Positions 34,905 through 49,359 of a DNA stretch of 64,000 nt are shown piece by piece. The position numbers and the translations under genes were made by a program. The DNA lies in assembly GCF_035594125.1 (NCBI RefSeq), contig NW_026973734.1:419194-483193 (forward strand). The letters are read 5' to 3'. The notes under the pieces were generated by a model that saw nothing but the letters and a program-made list of their open reading frames with translations, searched no databases and was not told the DNA's origin. The stretch is from Scylla paramamosain. Lineage: Eukaryota; Arthropoda; Malacostraca; Decapoda; Portunidae. Within the stretch, counting starts at the first letter, position 1. Each line of letters opens with the position of its first letter.

Positions 34905-37449
34905 GGTTACTGTTCTTCTCTCAACTTGCAGAGTGCATTGTTTTCCATTGATTGCCTCAAGTCTCAACGGCTGATTGGCAACACTGATTCTAAGAATACA
35001 TACGCAGTGTTTTGTGTGAATTGTTGTATTAAAAGCTTAAATAAATTACTTTGCTTCTTATATGAAAGATTTCTCTCATTTTGTGTCATTTTTCCTCGTT
35101 TACTCTCTCTCATTTATCGTGCAGTAATCCGTGATCACTTTGTCCAGTCGCCCTGTATCCTTCTCCGCCCCTCGTTCCCAGCACAGAGGGACTCGGAGAA
35201 GCACAGAAATCCATACCATTCCCAAGCCTCTGACGGAGCCTTTAAAACCACCAGTCAGCGATGGCTTTCCCCGTCAACGCGGCGGTCACAATAGAGGCAG
35301 AAAATGGCTACAACTTTAATCAGTAATCAAGTAAAACTATCCAGCCCCTCGACCCAGACACAGACCTGGCACACAGAGCTATACCAGGTGACATCGATAG
35401 CGGGCACGCTGAGAACTGGCTTCTTAACATCTTTCTCTGCCTTGGCTTAGTTCAGAGCAGTGTCATTGCCAGTCCTTGCCACGATGACGCAGGCAACCTT
35501 CCCTCGTCCCCCCACTGCCTTCACTTTTCAGGCAAAATCATGGCTGCCTCTAACTGACCAAGAATAGCCGACCCACCCACTCCTTTTGCTCAGTACGTCC
35601 CCCAGCTGTAAGGATTCCACCGCTGCAGGAATGGATAGGATCATCCACGAACCATTTCTTTTATTCCTTACAGCCTCCTCCCCCTTATGTCCTCCATTGA
35701 TCGCGGACCTCCACTACTGGACACAAGTTACAACTCCCGTACCCAGGTGGCTCTACACACCATCGCTCCAGCTCTTGTGTCTTGCTCGTGTAAAATAGTG
35801 GAGTACACGTTACTGATCAGCTACAAATACAGTAATACATATTGTATGACTGTACCTACTTAGCTTCCAGATTTGCGCTCCACACCTTTGTAGATATCAC
35901 GACCAAAACACCTGCTTTGGTTAGTACCATTCTTTTGGTCCCTTGCCGCCCTCCCTCAGAGGCGGCTGGCTGTAAAAATATATCAGTGGAATTTATTGGG
36001 TCTGAAGTGGATGGCTCATACTGTTGGTCGATAAGATTATGTTTCACCGGCAGAACCTCACCAGTGAAGGGGCGCATCACGGCATGAAAGAGGACCACCA
36101 TATGGAGGTTGTCACCTTTTCTTAAAAAAAAAAAAAAAATCAATAACTTGCTATTGAAAATGTTACAAGGTTACGTCATCCGGAGTACAGCTGGTGACCT
36201 CAACATGATTCCAGTCTCCTTGATTCTACCCTTCATGTAAGTTTTTTTTTTTTTATGCAATGCCACACAGGTGACTTCCAGTAGTGTTGACCAGTAGATG
36301 CAGGACCCCACGTCTCAGGATCGTGGGTGAAGAACTCTGTGCAAACTCGTTCGTCAAGGGAACTAAGATAGCACGACAGGAAAAACATCTCATACTTTTA
36401 TAGAGAAAGCGTTACCCAGACCTGTCTTGCGCCTTCACCGGCAGGCTGTAGAAGAGAGTCACCGTCTGCTGCTGCTGCTGCTGTTTTTCTCGTCACCACG
36501 AACCCCGCGAAAAATGTTGAATCGCTCATGTCTAATTCCTTTCATTCACATGTCTGTTTCTTCGCGTAGCAGCACACTGTGAGATTATCCTGCTCCTTAT
36601 TCGGTGACTCTCCCCCAGATTGGTAAATATAAAAGCAGACATCTGAGGTGCTGGAGGAGCATGCCGGCGGGAAGGGGAGAAAGTAATGAGTTGTGATATG
36701 TGTAATGGCACAGAAGGCGGCAGGGAGGCGGAACAAGACACTCAGGTGGTGCCATCTGTGAGCAACACAAACCCACCAGCAGTGTCATGAAGAAACGTGC
36801 TCTGTTTGTATAAGACTCAAGAACGTGTGTTAGAGAATGTCAACAGAATGAATGTTGGTATATGCGTAATTATTCTTATACGTAAGCGAGATTGGTCATG
36901 GACAACAAAATATTATATGGAAAAAGGGAAAAAATAATCACGAACGTGTGTTAACAAATAAACTATCCAAGTGGTGGTATAAAAGGGAAGTCAACCCTCG
37001 TAATTTTCTCTTTAGTGTATCAAACAACGTATCTGTTTCAGTAATCAATATGTTCCTGGTGTCGGGGCGTGTCATATTGCTTGCGCCAAAGGAGCGTAAC
37101 ATATCAGTAAACGTAATAAAATGTGGGTCAAGGTAAGATTGCAATCAGTGTCCAGTTTTGCGACAAGTGTGAACTATGCGAGGCGAGGCGAGGCGAGGAC
37201 GCGCTCTGCCACGCGCACGCCCTCGCCGCCGAGAGAGTGACAAGTGGTCATGGAGTATTTCTTGTCTCTTTATTGGGACGCGAGGCCGCGGCGGCATAAC
37301 TCTTCAAGGCCTCCACAGTTTACAGCAGCGTGTTTCAACAACTTAGGGTGAGTTTAGAACGCCGAAGCCGCGCCGTAAAGTTTTGAAAAAGGCACTACAG
37401 ATCGTTTGGAAGCGAACTCTGAACGACGAGGCTTTCGCCGCCCACACGC

Positions 37450-37488
<39 letters not shown>

Positions 37489-39374
37489 TGGAGAAAGTGG
37501 ATAATGACAGCGTGTGCCGAGTAATGATACGGAAGTCAGAGTGAGCAAGACTAGATGTCAGGGTTACGGCGTGCGTTATCTGTCACTTTCTCGCTAATCG
37601 TGGACTTCTTTCGCCTCTCATCCTGCTCCTCCTCTCCCTCCCCCTTCCCCTCCTTCTTTTCCTCTTCCTTTTTTTTTTTTTTTTTCATGTCAAACAGGGA
37701 ACGTGCCATGTCAGCTCACCGAAATTAGAATTGTGTCACTCTTAAGGAGGACCCCTGAGCCTCTTGCCTCCCTTCTTCCCTCCCTGCCTCCTTGTCGAAG
37801 TCTCGCTCACAATCCTAAACTTCTTTGTAGTTTATTTGTTTCCCAAGTTACAGAGGAACGGAGGAAGGATGGGAGGGCGGGAGGGAGGGAGCCAGGCAGG
37901 AACGGTGAAGTGGCTCACTGATTTTCTTTTCTTGAGGTTTGGTTATTATAAAGAAGGAAAGTCAATTTGGAGAGTTTGAGGGATAATTCGACGTGACCCA
38001 AACCTGTACAGATAGTAAAGGTCATGGAACAGCAGAGAAAAAAAAATATGAATAAAACACGTGAGGAGTCTGAGCAAATCTGAATGAAGGCTCTTCCTTC
38101 GTTAACAAGATGCGTAGGTGGAAGATTTCAAGAGATCAAAGACGAAATTAAGCTTAATGAAACGAGGCATCTCACTGACCATCTTTGATATTCTAATAAG
38201 CCAAGGGAAACAAGAGGAACTTTGTGCAACTTGAGCTCCCGAGGGTCTGTTAGGTTCCTGCCACACAACCCAACCATATAATGCCTAGTTCCTCAACCTC
38301 CTATTATTTGTGTCCATTCTTGAGTGTTACTTTGTTTATCAGTCAGTTCAGTATCCACCATTGCCATCGGGGCGTCAAGTATGTCTAGCCGCAACACGAG
38401 TATGTCAGGATTGCTCTCGAGGGTCCTGTTACTTCTCCCGTGTCCTGGAGCCGTACATACACACTCGTCTCGGCGCTCAGCCACTCGCCTTTAACTGCCG
38501 TGGAAACGTAACGGGCCGGGTGAGGGTTAGGTCACCTTGGCGCCCCGGCCCATCCTGAACGAGCGAGGCAGCCTGGAGGAGGAAGGGACGAGTGTGTGCT
38601 GCAAGACGTGGCAGACAGGGACAGGCAGTCACTCCACGCTGAGCACACTGAACACATTGAACACACGCCTCAGCAGAACATGAACAGCAGCTTGCGTGAC
38701 TCAGCACACGGCGAGTCTTGATGAAGGAGAATGCTGGCGTGTCCCTCACTCCCGGGAGACGAGCGGTTTGGTTCGGAAATTGCTTGTTATTCACTCAATC
38801 GTCGTTCCCCGCTACGCTTCTCTTTCCCGCTGTCTCGCGCGTCCTACTGGCGCCAATTTGTTCATCTCGACGCAGGGTGAACTTTAAACTAATTTCCTCC
38901 GCGCTAACAGTCATAGGAATTATTGGAGCAAAGGTTCGGCTGCAGCACAACATATTGAAGTCCTGCGAGGCATCTGGATAAAATAGACTTTCTCCTGTTT
39001 TGTAATAAGAATAAAGACGACTTGGTAATAATAGCGGAGGATTTGACGATAAGAGCGCATCCCTCCCTTGCTGACGGATTCAAAATCTTAAGGTGAATAA
39101 GACATGGGTAAGGACAAGTGAGCGCGACTTTCCTGACAAACAGACTCAGAAGAGCACACGTGTGGACGCCTTCCTCTGGTGACGTGCTGCTGCGGTGTTT
39201 GTTATCGGCCTCCACTAGCTCGCTCAATATCAGTACACCTCGGAATGCACACTCCAGACACTCCAGATGGACCTCGTGGAGTGGATTTCTCTCTTCCCCC
39301 TCCTCCTCCCTCCTCCTCCTCCTCTTATTCCGTGTGGTTACAGTTTTGGGGTGTATTTAAATTCCTATAGTACG

Positions 39375-39376
<2 letters not shown>
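34905..39376. other. Long stretch of unrecognised DNA
   Basis: 4.5 kb with few simple repeats, A- or T-runs at 36126-36139, 36243-36254 and 37670-37685, and (GCGAG)n at 37179-37197. No open frame resembles a known protein. It would be the place to look for unannotated exons or regulatory DNA. Confidence 0.45.
37451..37485 (+). repeat. (CT)n
   Basis: Pure, about 17 units. Confidence 0.94.

Positions 39377-39450
<74 letters not shown>
39377..39450 (+). repeat. (GT)n
   Basis: Pure, about 37 units. Confidence 0.97.
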
Positions 39451-39451
<1 letters not shown>

Positions 39452-41300
39452 CATCTTATTGCCTGGAAAGTACTGAATAGGGGAAAAAAAAAATATCAGT
39501 AATCAAGCTCCAACTTCGGACTTTTAGGAGCCCAGGAAAGAAAAGAAAGGAATATAATCGACACAATTCCCCGCACTTTTCCTCTGCAGCGAGGAACACA
39601 AACACTTCAAGTCAGTGTTTATGTTACTGCTGCCTGCACCAATTCTCATGCTGAAAAAAAAAAGAGAGAGAGAAAGGAAAAAAGAAGCAAAAGAGAAAAG
39701 CACGAGTCTGGTCATTTAATCCCCAGAATATTTTTAAAACTCCAGAAGCGAACGTCACTATGAATAGAAACAAAACAAAAATATGAAACTATACAGACTG
39801 ATGCATTAATGAACAAATTATTATTCAAGGCACAGGATGGGGTGGAAGAGGAGGCGTAGGAGGCTGAGAGGAAGGGAAGGGAGCCGGTAGGGAGCTCGAA
39901 TGGAAAGGACCTGGAGGACGGAGTTGATAATAAGGGAGGGAAGAAACAAAGACGCCCATGTTAGTAAAAGAAAAAAAAATGCATTTAAAACCGCTCTTTG
40001 TGATTGGGCGTAATTACAGAGCACAAAGCCGCAGGACATTAAGTTTTACACCGGTCTTCATCCTTACATACAGGTAATTCCCTACACAAACGGCGCCAGC
40101 ATTAATTGGGACGCACCTGAGCTTTATCGCATCGCACTGTGCTCTCTCCCTTAACGGCGCGTGCTGCGGGGCTGCTATGGGGCGGGGAGCGGCGGTGAGG
40201 CGCGGTACTGGGTTAGTGGGTTGGTGTGTGGCCGTTTTGTGGATGCTTCTCCTGATGGTGGTGGGTTGCCACGTGAATATGAGAGCTGAATAAAAGGGTG
40301 GCCCAGGAGGGAGGGTAGCGAGTAGATAAGAGGGGTGAAAAAAGTTAAAGGTAAAAGGAGGGGGATGTTCTTGATGGCAGTGGGATTGGGGGAGAAATGG
40401 ACTGGTGAGGGTAATGTAAGGCAATCTTAATAGGCCAGGAAGCTCAAGGGAGTAAGTAGTAGGGAGGATGGCCACGGGAGACCCCATGTTAGGACAGTGA
40501 GTGAGGGAGAAAGGGAGAGAGGAGGAACAGGGAGAGAAAAAACTTGAACATCTTTTTTTTCCTATAAAGTTAAGAGTAGTGTTTTATTTTGTATTAAACT
40601 CCTACGTGACTGACAAGCAGACAGCCTTCCAGTTCTCCTCATTTTGATATGATAATTAACAGTAAAAAAAAATAAATAAATAAAAGAACATTTAACTCGT
40701 AATTTGTTTGTTTGGGGAAACTTTAAACTCCTTGTAGATTTAAGGAGATCGTATGCGTATTAGAATTGCTGCTTCAATTCTTCACAAGGCTTGAAATGGA
40801 AATCTACTGTTTCTCTTTCATTCTGCACTTCTTGAATAATGTACTTCTGTTTGAATGACGGCTGCTCCATCTCGTCTAAAACTCACAGATCGTTCTTTTG
40901 AAGTTTTACTGCATAAGCTTCATTTTCATCTTCATCGGCGGCTAATGGTGGGTACACTAACAAGGTTGCCAATAATAACGAACACCCTCATCACAGCGCA
41001 TTACCGGTTCACCTCGACTTGCTTCGCCGAACACGTTATAATTTACGATTCAGACGCTTTTTTTCTTCAATTAGACAATTATTTCCTGTGCTTATCTCTA
41101 ATGGAAGTAAAGCGTGCGAGGGACTTCCTCATGAGTCTTTTTTCTGAAGTTTCCATCGATAAATTTAAGGCAAAGTTTATCCTCTTTTTATTACCTGTCT
41201 TATTTGTTTTCTTTGTGTTTCCTTATCTTATTTTATTTTTATACTTTTGTTGATTTTCCATATCCATGTTTCCTTATCGAGGACACTGCTGGAGTCTATA
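39451..41300. other. Unrecognised DNA
   Basis: Mixed-composition sequence with purine-rich parts at 39.65 and 39.85 kb and 40.3-40.5 kb. No gene is recognised. Confidence 0.45.
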
Positions 41301-41315
41301 CTAATAATAATAATA

Positions 41316-41382
<67 letters not shown>

Positions 41383-41479
41383 CAACATTGATAATAGTAT
41401 TAATAAGAATAATAAGAAAGTTTTTATAGAGAGGATAAAACGAAGAATATAAAAATGATGTACATAAACTGTTATCCTT

Positions 41480-41539
<60 letters not shown>
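41301..41539 (+). repeat. (ATA)n at 41301-41396 and (GT)n at 41483-41539
   Basis: Trinucleotide with a GTA change and an AAC end, then pure GT ending in GCGCGC. Confidence 0.95.
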
Positions 41540-41541
<2 letters not shown>

Positions 41542-41851
41542 AGCTTAAGCATATTTTAATACTCTCAGCCATGCACACGCAGCATATTTTCACGGCTGGC
41601 AGGAGACGCCCGCACATTCAGTATTCCTGGAAGCCACTCAGGTGATTTCCACTATGAAATTTGCTCCCATTACCTCCCTCGCCTCGCCTCGCCTCGCCTC
41701 GCGTTGCCCCGTACTCTCCCAGGGAACTCGCGGCGGTGTTGCTTCACTGTGTTCCTTCCTTCCTGCTACCGCCGTGACCACCCTCCTGATCATGTCACCG
41801 GTGGCCCCTTCCCACCACTCTCCTTCCATTTCGAGGCTACCATCAGACACA

Positions 41852-42169
<318 letters not shown>

Positions 42170-43338
42170 ACGAAGGCCCCCGAGGACAGGTATAGACAAG
42201 GCAAACTTTTTGTGAAAAATATCCAGACGAGAGCAGAAGTTTTCATTGTGTCTTTCTTTGCCATCTGCCCTTTTTCTCTCTCCATCCTTTTTCGTTGGTC
42301 TTTTCTGTTTGTTTTAGCTTTGAGTTTTCCTTGTCCTTTCTTTGTGTTCTTGGGGTCTTCTTCCTCATCAAGCCTCTGCTTCATCACGTCTTCCGGTGTT
42401 TTATGTGAGCGAGACTTTTATTCACCAGCAGACGACAAATGATGAATTTCACGCTTCCACATTTCCTCACTGACTAGTTATTTTACTGTAATGTTTTCAC
42501 TGTAAATCTTTCATATCATTCAATGCATTAAAATTATGAGGAACAAAAACAGGTTGCTAGTGTGGACACGCCTGTCACACGCAAATCATTCGAAAATAGG
42601 ATTGTTATTCTCTACGCGTGTGTGTTTTCCAAAAAGAAAAAGGGTAGTGGTGATTGTCGGTGGGTGCGTGGAGGAGTCTGGCGGCGTGGCTGACAGACGT
42701 GTAAATGTCCAGCACGCAGGTACACGGCAAACAGACAACGCACCTGCCAGATTACACCTACACTGAATTTCATCACATTACTTTTAATCCATGTTCCTCG
42801 AAGCTTATACACAGTTTTTGTTTGTCTTTTTATGCCTCTTTTCCGTCTGTCACAGTGCTTTAAACATGGTAAAAAAGCTTTCTCAGTTGATTAAAAGACT
42901 GAAAAAATATGTTGTCTTGTTCAGTCGTTTTCCTGGGGCGGCAGTGACCTTCGCTTCCCTGAACACAAAGCATGACCTGTAATGAACACCAAGCAACACA
43001 AGTCAATCACCGCGGCGGCTGCGTCCTGCACATCCCCGCCTGCTGCCACGTGTTGGTAATGTGTGTATTTTTGACGCGGCGCCGCAGCAGGAACTCCATT
43101 ACACACCTTTTTATTTCTGCTTCTCGAGAAATGTACACATGCCTTGAGTTATCTGGAGCGTGGGGGCGCGCGTAACGCCTCCTCCCCCAAACACACCAGC
43201 AAGCTACGGTAGGAATTGTTAAGTAGAGGCGCCATGATATTTATGTTTGAGGTAACGTGCAGGGCTTGCAGTAACAGTCTCTTTGCACACCAGCCACACT
43301 CACTCCAGGTATACCTTCCTCCCTTCCCACTTCACCAC

Positions 43339-43341
<3 letters not shown>

Positions 43342-43369
<28 letters not shown>

Positions 43370-43370
43370 C
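43342..43370 (+). repeat. (CA)n
   Basis: Pure, about 14 units. Confidence 0.94.
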
Positions 43371-43829
43371 ACATACACTTCCCTCGCGTGGCGGCGCCGC
43401 GTGTGAGGGTAACTAAAAGGCCTGTGTTGTTTTCCCGGTGGCGTGCAGTCTCATTTGCAGCAATTATGTTCATTAAGGCGAGGTATCCCTTGCCACTGCG
43501 GTGCTGGCGGCGGCCTCCCACACACACTGTCCAGCTGGAATGAAAGCATAAATATCTTTTTATAGAGATAATAATTGACAATAACAGATATTAGTGTTTG
43601 CGTTCCCTAATTACGATCAAGAAAGTAAGTAATCTTGGTGACTAAGGGTTCGTTAAAAAATTATCACGTATATGATCACTCTAAGTTACATGATCGATTC
43701 TCTTGTCACAGGTGAGTCAGGTAGTTAGTTATTCTCAGGGCAGGGAATGAAAATGCTCAAAATTTGTGAGACTTTGCCATGATCTGCAGCGACATCGTGA
43801 TTTCCGCTTTGCTTTCCGCCCCTCTTTCC

Positions 43830-43880
<51 letters not shown>
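43830..43880 (+). repeat. (CA)n
   Basis: Pure, about 25 units. Confidence 0.96.
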
Positions 43881-43882
<2 letters not shown>

Positions 43883-44435
43883 TCTAATAACCCTTGTCTT
43901 AGATTAATAACAATACTCAGTCGATAGACGATATATATATCAGCTCACACCGAAAGAATGCTTATAAAGCAACCGTCATTTGCCAAACTTACTTCCCTCA
44001 TTTTAAAAAGGACGACAGATTTAAACAAACACATTATCATATCTGTAGTTCCTTTGTGCTGGATTTGTTATCAGAATAAAGCATGCCTTCCACCGACAAG
44101 CCACTTGTTGCCAGCCTGACAGCATTCAGGTACATTGCTCCGGTGCCAGCGAGGGCCTTATGGTGCCTCGTGCCGGAACTTTTCTGGCAGGATCACAAAC
44201 ACCACCAGCAGCATTCTTTTTGCTGCACTCTCCCGCCCTTTCTCGCAGCACTGCAAAGAGTTCACTTCATAAAATATTACTTATTTGATATAAGCTAGGA
44301 GTAGTGGCTCGTTGTGGCCACAGTAATTAATAGCCTTGTTCCCTTTCCAATTTACGTAATTTACAACGACAAAACACTCGAAAATTATATTTTGCCAGAC
44401 AATATGATTTACTGTGAAGTAATGCTGCAGTTTCA

Positions 44436-44516
44436 ATCACCACCACAACCACTACTACAACCACTACTACCACCACTACCACCACCACCACCACCACCAC
44501 CACCACCACCACCACT
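44436..44516 (+). repeat. (CAC)n with CTA changes
   Basis: Interrupted ACC/ACT units becoming pure CAC at the end. Confidence 0.93.
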
Positions 44517-45179
44517 TCTCTTAACTTTAGCGTTTGGCAACTCTTACCATAAGTATCTGTCGGCACAGCGGCATACAGCAGCCGACACAAGCACTGTCTG
44601 GGACCTAGTATGATCATAGTGCTAAAATTATTACTTTTAATCCTCCACACTGGTTGTGAAGCTTTCTTCGTGTCTTCCCGCCATCTTGTTACCCTCGATA
44701 TGTCATGCTTGGTTCTCAGTCATTGAGGGACATTGCTGCCTTCTTATACAATCTGCAATGAACTAACTTTGTAACCTGCAATTTTTTTCTTTTCAGTTTT
44801 CTTTAACGTATTAATTTGAAGCGTCACGTCCTTATCTGCACCGTTATTGGTGTGGTCTGTTACAAAATAACGGAGTGTCTGCTGTGCCAGTTTTGGCTGG
44901 ATGAGTGATGGTGTCGGTGAAAACATTAGTATTGCTACACCACTAAACTTGTTTCCCGCAGGAAATTTTTGTCATGTCACGAGAAACGCAAACGTAGAAA
45001 AGTGTTTCCAAGGAAATATCACAAAACAGTTTGCAATAATGAAGGAACATCGGCGACAAAGTTTGCAAGGTGTAGCTGCGGCGAGGAGCCCAGTGATGCT
45101 GACCGTGACCGCTTTGAAGCCACGGCCTTTGTTTGTGATGGAGTGACCAGGTGACGTGTAATTATTCAGGTGTAGCTGC

Positions 45180-45181
<2 letters not shown>

Positions 45182-45261
<80 letters not shown>
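45182..45261 (+). repeat. (GA)n at the 5' end of a LINE
   Basis: Pure, about 40 units. The LINE at 45.27 kb begins within about 10 bp. Confidence 0.97.
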
Positions 45262-45265
<4 letters not shown>

Positions 45266-45269
45266 TAGT

Positions 45270-46598
45270 TGTTTCTATTCTACAACCTTCTATCTGATCG
45301 CCAGTATGGGTTCCGTCAAGGCCGCTCTACTGGTGATCTTCTGGCTTTCCTTACTGAGTCTTGGTCATCCTCTTTTAGAGACTTTGGTGAAACTTTTGCT
45401 GTTGCCTTGGACATATCAAAAGCCTTTGATAGAGTCTGGCACAAAGCTTTGATTTCCAAACTACCCTCCTACGGTTTCTATCCTTCTCTCTGTAACTTCA
45501 TCTCAAGTTTCCTTTCTGACCGTTCTATTGCTGCTGTGGTAGACGGTCACTGTTCTTCTCCTAAATCTATTAACAGTGGTGTTCCTCAGGGTTCTGTCCT
45601 GTCACCCACTCTCTTCTTATTATTCATTAATGATCTTCTAAACCAAACTTCTTGTCCTATCCACTCCTATGCTGATGATACCACCCTGCACTTTTCCACG
45701 TCTTTTCATAGACGTCCAACCCTTCAGGAGGTAAACATATCACGCAGGGAAGCCACAGAACGCCTGACTTCTGATCTTTCTAAAATTTCTGATTGGGGCA
45801 GAGCAAACTTGGTATTGTTCAGTGCCTCAAAAACTCAATTCCTCCATCTATCAACTCGACACAATCTTCCAGACAACTATCCCCTCTTCTTCAATGACAC
45901 TCAACTATCCCCCTCTTCTACACTGAACATCCTTGGTCTGTCCTTTACTTATAATCTGAACTGGAAACTTCACATCTCATCTCTAGCTAAAACAGCTTCT
46001 ATGAAGTTAGGTGTTCTGAGACGTCTCCGCCAGTTTTTCTCACCCCCCCCAGCTGCTAACTCTGTACAAGGGCCTTATCCGTCCATGTATGGAGTATGCT
46101 TCACATGTCTGGGGGGGTTCCACTCATACTGCTGTTCTAGACAGGGTGGAATCAAAAGCTTTTCGTCTCATCAACTCCTCTCCTCTAACTGACTGTCTTC
46201 AGCCTCTCTCTCACCGCCGCAATGTTGCATCTCTAGCTGTCTTCTACCGCTATTTTCATGCTAACTGCTCTTCTGATCTTGCTAACTGCATGCCTCCCCT
46301 CCTTCCGCGGCCTCGCTGCACAAGACTTTCATCTTTCTCTCACTCCTATTCTGTCCACCTCTCTAACGCAAGAGTTAACCAGTATTCTCAATCATTCATC
46401 CCTTTCTCTGGTAAACTCTGGAATTCCTTGCCTGCTTCTGTATTTCCACCTTCCTATGACTTGAATTCCTTCAAGAGGGAGGTTTCAAGACACTTATCCA
46501 CCAATTTTTGACCACTGCTTTGACCCTTTTAGGGACTGGCATTTCAGTGGGCATTTTTTTTTATTAGATTTTTGTTGCCCTTGGCCAGTATCCTTCCT

Positions 46599-46629
<31 letters not shown>
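45270..46629 (+). mobile_element. Non-LTR retrotransposon (CR1/Jockey-like), 5'-truncated, one frameshift
   Basis: A frame from 45269 starts in the reverse transcriptase (LLSDRQYGFRQGRSTGDLL) and carries the palm motifs: VALDISKAFDRVWH (first catalytic aspartate), NSGVPQGSVLSP, and SYADDTTLHF (catalytic YADD at about 45668-45679). At the C-run 46043-46050 (8 Cs; 7 restores the frame) the reading moves to the next frame. It then runs on as MEYASHVWGGS, HLSNARVNQYSQSFIP and GKLWNSLPASVFPPSYDLNSF to the stop at 46509-46511. The 3' UTR ends TTGCCCTTGGCCAGTATCC and a poly-A of about 29 bases (46601-46629). The endonuclease and ORF1 are missing. The 5' end abuts a GA microsatellite. Confidence 0.87.
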
Positions 46630-46736
46630 TACCTATTCACTACAGCTTCTACTTTTTTCATTTGCCATTCCACCAACACAATAACACAATATATATGCAA
46701 CACTTCCTAAATTACTTCTCTGCTTAAAAAAATACG

Positions 46737-46988
<252 letters not shown>

Positions 46989-49255
46989 TGCATCACCTTC
47001 TCGCGTTTCCAGTCCCCCCCCCAAAAAAAAAACATATCCAGCACTTTCTCTTATTTTCAGCCAAACACGAGTTTTTAGAGAACAGAACACGAGGCACTAG
47101 CTTTTTTTCAACCTTTTTTTATGTTGAGAATTCATGTGCGTGATAGAGCCAGCATGCGCTTCTCCCGTTCCTACGGCCACACTTGTCATAGATATGGGGT
47201 TATTTTTGGCCTGGCTGGAACCTTCTTCCTTCTTCGTGACGGTCGCACTGCACATCAGACCGCCGAATTGCTGTTTCTGGGGGCTCTGGATTACAGCGCA
47301 CTGGAGGACTGCTGTTTGCGTTTCGTCCTTGGTGCAGGTGTGTGTCTTGCCTACTGAAACTCGCAACGGGGGAAAAATGCCAAAACAAATACACAGAGGT
47401 ATGGATGAGTCTTTGTAGGCTTTCTCACGGTAGTTTGAATGGTTCTGTTCAGTGTCCTCTCTGTACACTGTCCTCGCCATCCACTGTCCTCGCGTCCTGC
47501 ATGCCCGTTGCTTTAACCAATTTATTGTATTGTTCACAGGTCGTTCGTTACGCCTACAAGTTCAGGCGCCTCAACCCTTGACCCAAGCTCCACAGGTGGT
47601 CCATGGCCCGTGGTACAGTGGTCCACATCAGGCGTGAGACTAAACAATGCGCTCTTTCCGCCCCCGTCTTTAACACAATGCACCAATGGACGTGACAGAA
47701 TCAAAGTAAACAGCGTCTGCCAAACTTTCAGGCCATACTGGAGGGTAACAGAGCTATAAAGGAAAATATCTAACGAAGTAACGAGCGCTTTTGTTTCTGT
47801 CGGCAATGAAACTTTAGAAAACTCGAAAAAAAAGTCGTGTTATATGATGCGATCTTACATGACGATGCAAACGTCCCTGCATGAAAACTGCTCAAAACAG
47901 GAGGTATTTTCGTGATAAGATTGCTGTGGATTCTTTCCCTGCGGCACCTTTTCCCCTTCCGTTGTTTATCTTGTATAACTCTTTGGTGTGGTTTGCATCA
48001 TATGTAGTTTGTCGCGGTACGCTTCCAAAAACTATCAAGGCAATGGTATTTATTATTCTCTTTTTTCCTTGCTACATATATTTATCTATTGATTTATTTA
48101 TTGACCTTTTAAGCTTTTGAGAGTGAGATCTGTTTCACTGCACGAATTGCCCAGTGTCACCCTGCGCGTGATTCACTGTGTTTGGAGAAGCTTGACGCAC
48201 CGATGTTTGTGCCCAGGGCGAAGATTTGTGGCCATTGCGTATTTTCTCCAAATATTTTGACAATACAGAGCACCGAACGTTTTGCGCCGTTGTAAACACT
48301 CTTATTTCCGTGTAATGACCTGACATAAAAGATGGGATTCTGAGCGTAAGTTAGCATTATATTTGCAAGAGTATTCAATTCATCCACTCCCGCGTCCACG
48401 TCCACATCCAGGGCCTCAACGCAGCTCGTGCTTTCTCCTCTCGTAAGCGGAGCACCTTCCCTTTCTCTCGCTGTGTAGGTTAAAACAGAGAAAGGAAAGA
48501 AAAAGCATGGCCCTCCATTGTAATTACAGATCATTTCCGGGATACCGCTGGAGCCCAGACAGCAGGCCCCGCTCTGAGTGGTTCCCGCTCACTAAGGTCT
48601 CGGCAAGCCTCGTCCAGCTCGCCCAGCCGCTTGAAACGAGGCGACTTGATTTTTTGGTCCACAGTTTCACCCAGTGTCATCTTACGAAAACTTGTCTTTG
48701 AAACTCAAGCCTCAAAGCACCGTTGCTCAGTCCAGTCTGCTCCTCGCTGCGAACACCTTGGAAGAACATCGCTTCCTGCACAGCCGTCCAGGTGTTGCTG
48801 CTTGACCAACATTTTTTTTGCTCACCGGGGCTTAGTGCCAAGCCATCACCTCTTTTCCTCTTCTCTTTACTACTTATTATCACAACAGACGACCGCCGTG
48901 GACTACCTGACGTAAACCTAACAAACTAATTTAGTCACACAGATTGGGATGCAAAACCTCACTTGAATTTTTTTTAAATATTAAAAAGATATCTTTTCAG
49001 CATATAGGGAGCGATAAAAGTAGTATACGGTGTTCTGTTCATGAGTACTGGAGGGAAAATGTGCAATATCCTCCCGCAGAGCTTCACCACACGCTGCCTT
49101 TCCTTCCCTCCTCCTCTTCCATACCACGCTCCGCCCAACCAACTCAAAGACTTTGTTACCGCGGCACCGAGTATAAATTCCCCGTCAAGAACGTATTATT
49201 TCCCCTCCCTCTCTCTTCCTTTCACCCTCGCTCTCCCTCCCCTTAAGATGTAATG
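46989..49255. other. Unrecognised unique DNA
   Basis: Moderately GC-rich, few repeats. Open frames near 47.1-47.6 kb and 48.2-48.9 kb on both strands overlap each other and show no family motif, so none is called. Confidence 0.45.
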
Positions 49256-49355
49256 ATGGCGGTGGTGGTGGTGGTAGCGGCGGTGGTGGTAGTGGAGGTG
49301 GCGGCGGCGGCGGCGGTAGTGGTAGTGGTGGTGGTGGTGGTGGTAGTGCTAGTGG
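49256..49355 (+). repeat. (GGT)n/(GGC)n
   Basis: Interrupted GGT, GGC and AGT units at the edge of a GC-rich region. Confidence 0.9.
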
Positions 49356-49359
49356 CAGG

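Larger units (their letters stand above)
42169..45181. other. Unrecognised DNA with scattered microsatellites
   Basis: No open frame here resembles a known protein. Short CA and CAC arrays are listed separately. Confidence 0.45.

Noticed and set aside
34746..35294. A 182-codon plus-strand frame
   Set aside because: Its first third is the antisense of a CR1-like LINE tail and the rest shows no motif.
47097..47537. 146-codon minus-strand frame
   Set aside because: Overlaps equally long frames on the other strand, with no recognisable motif or splice context.
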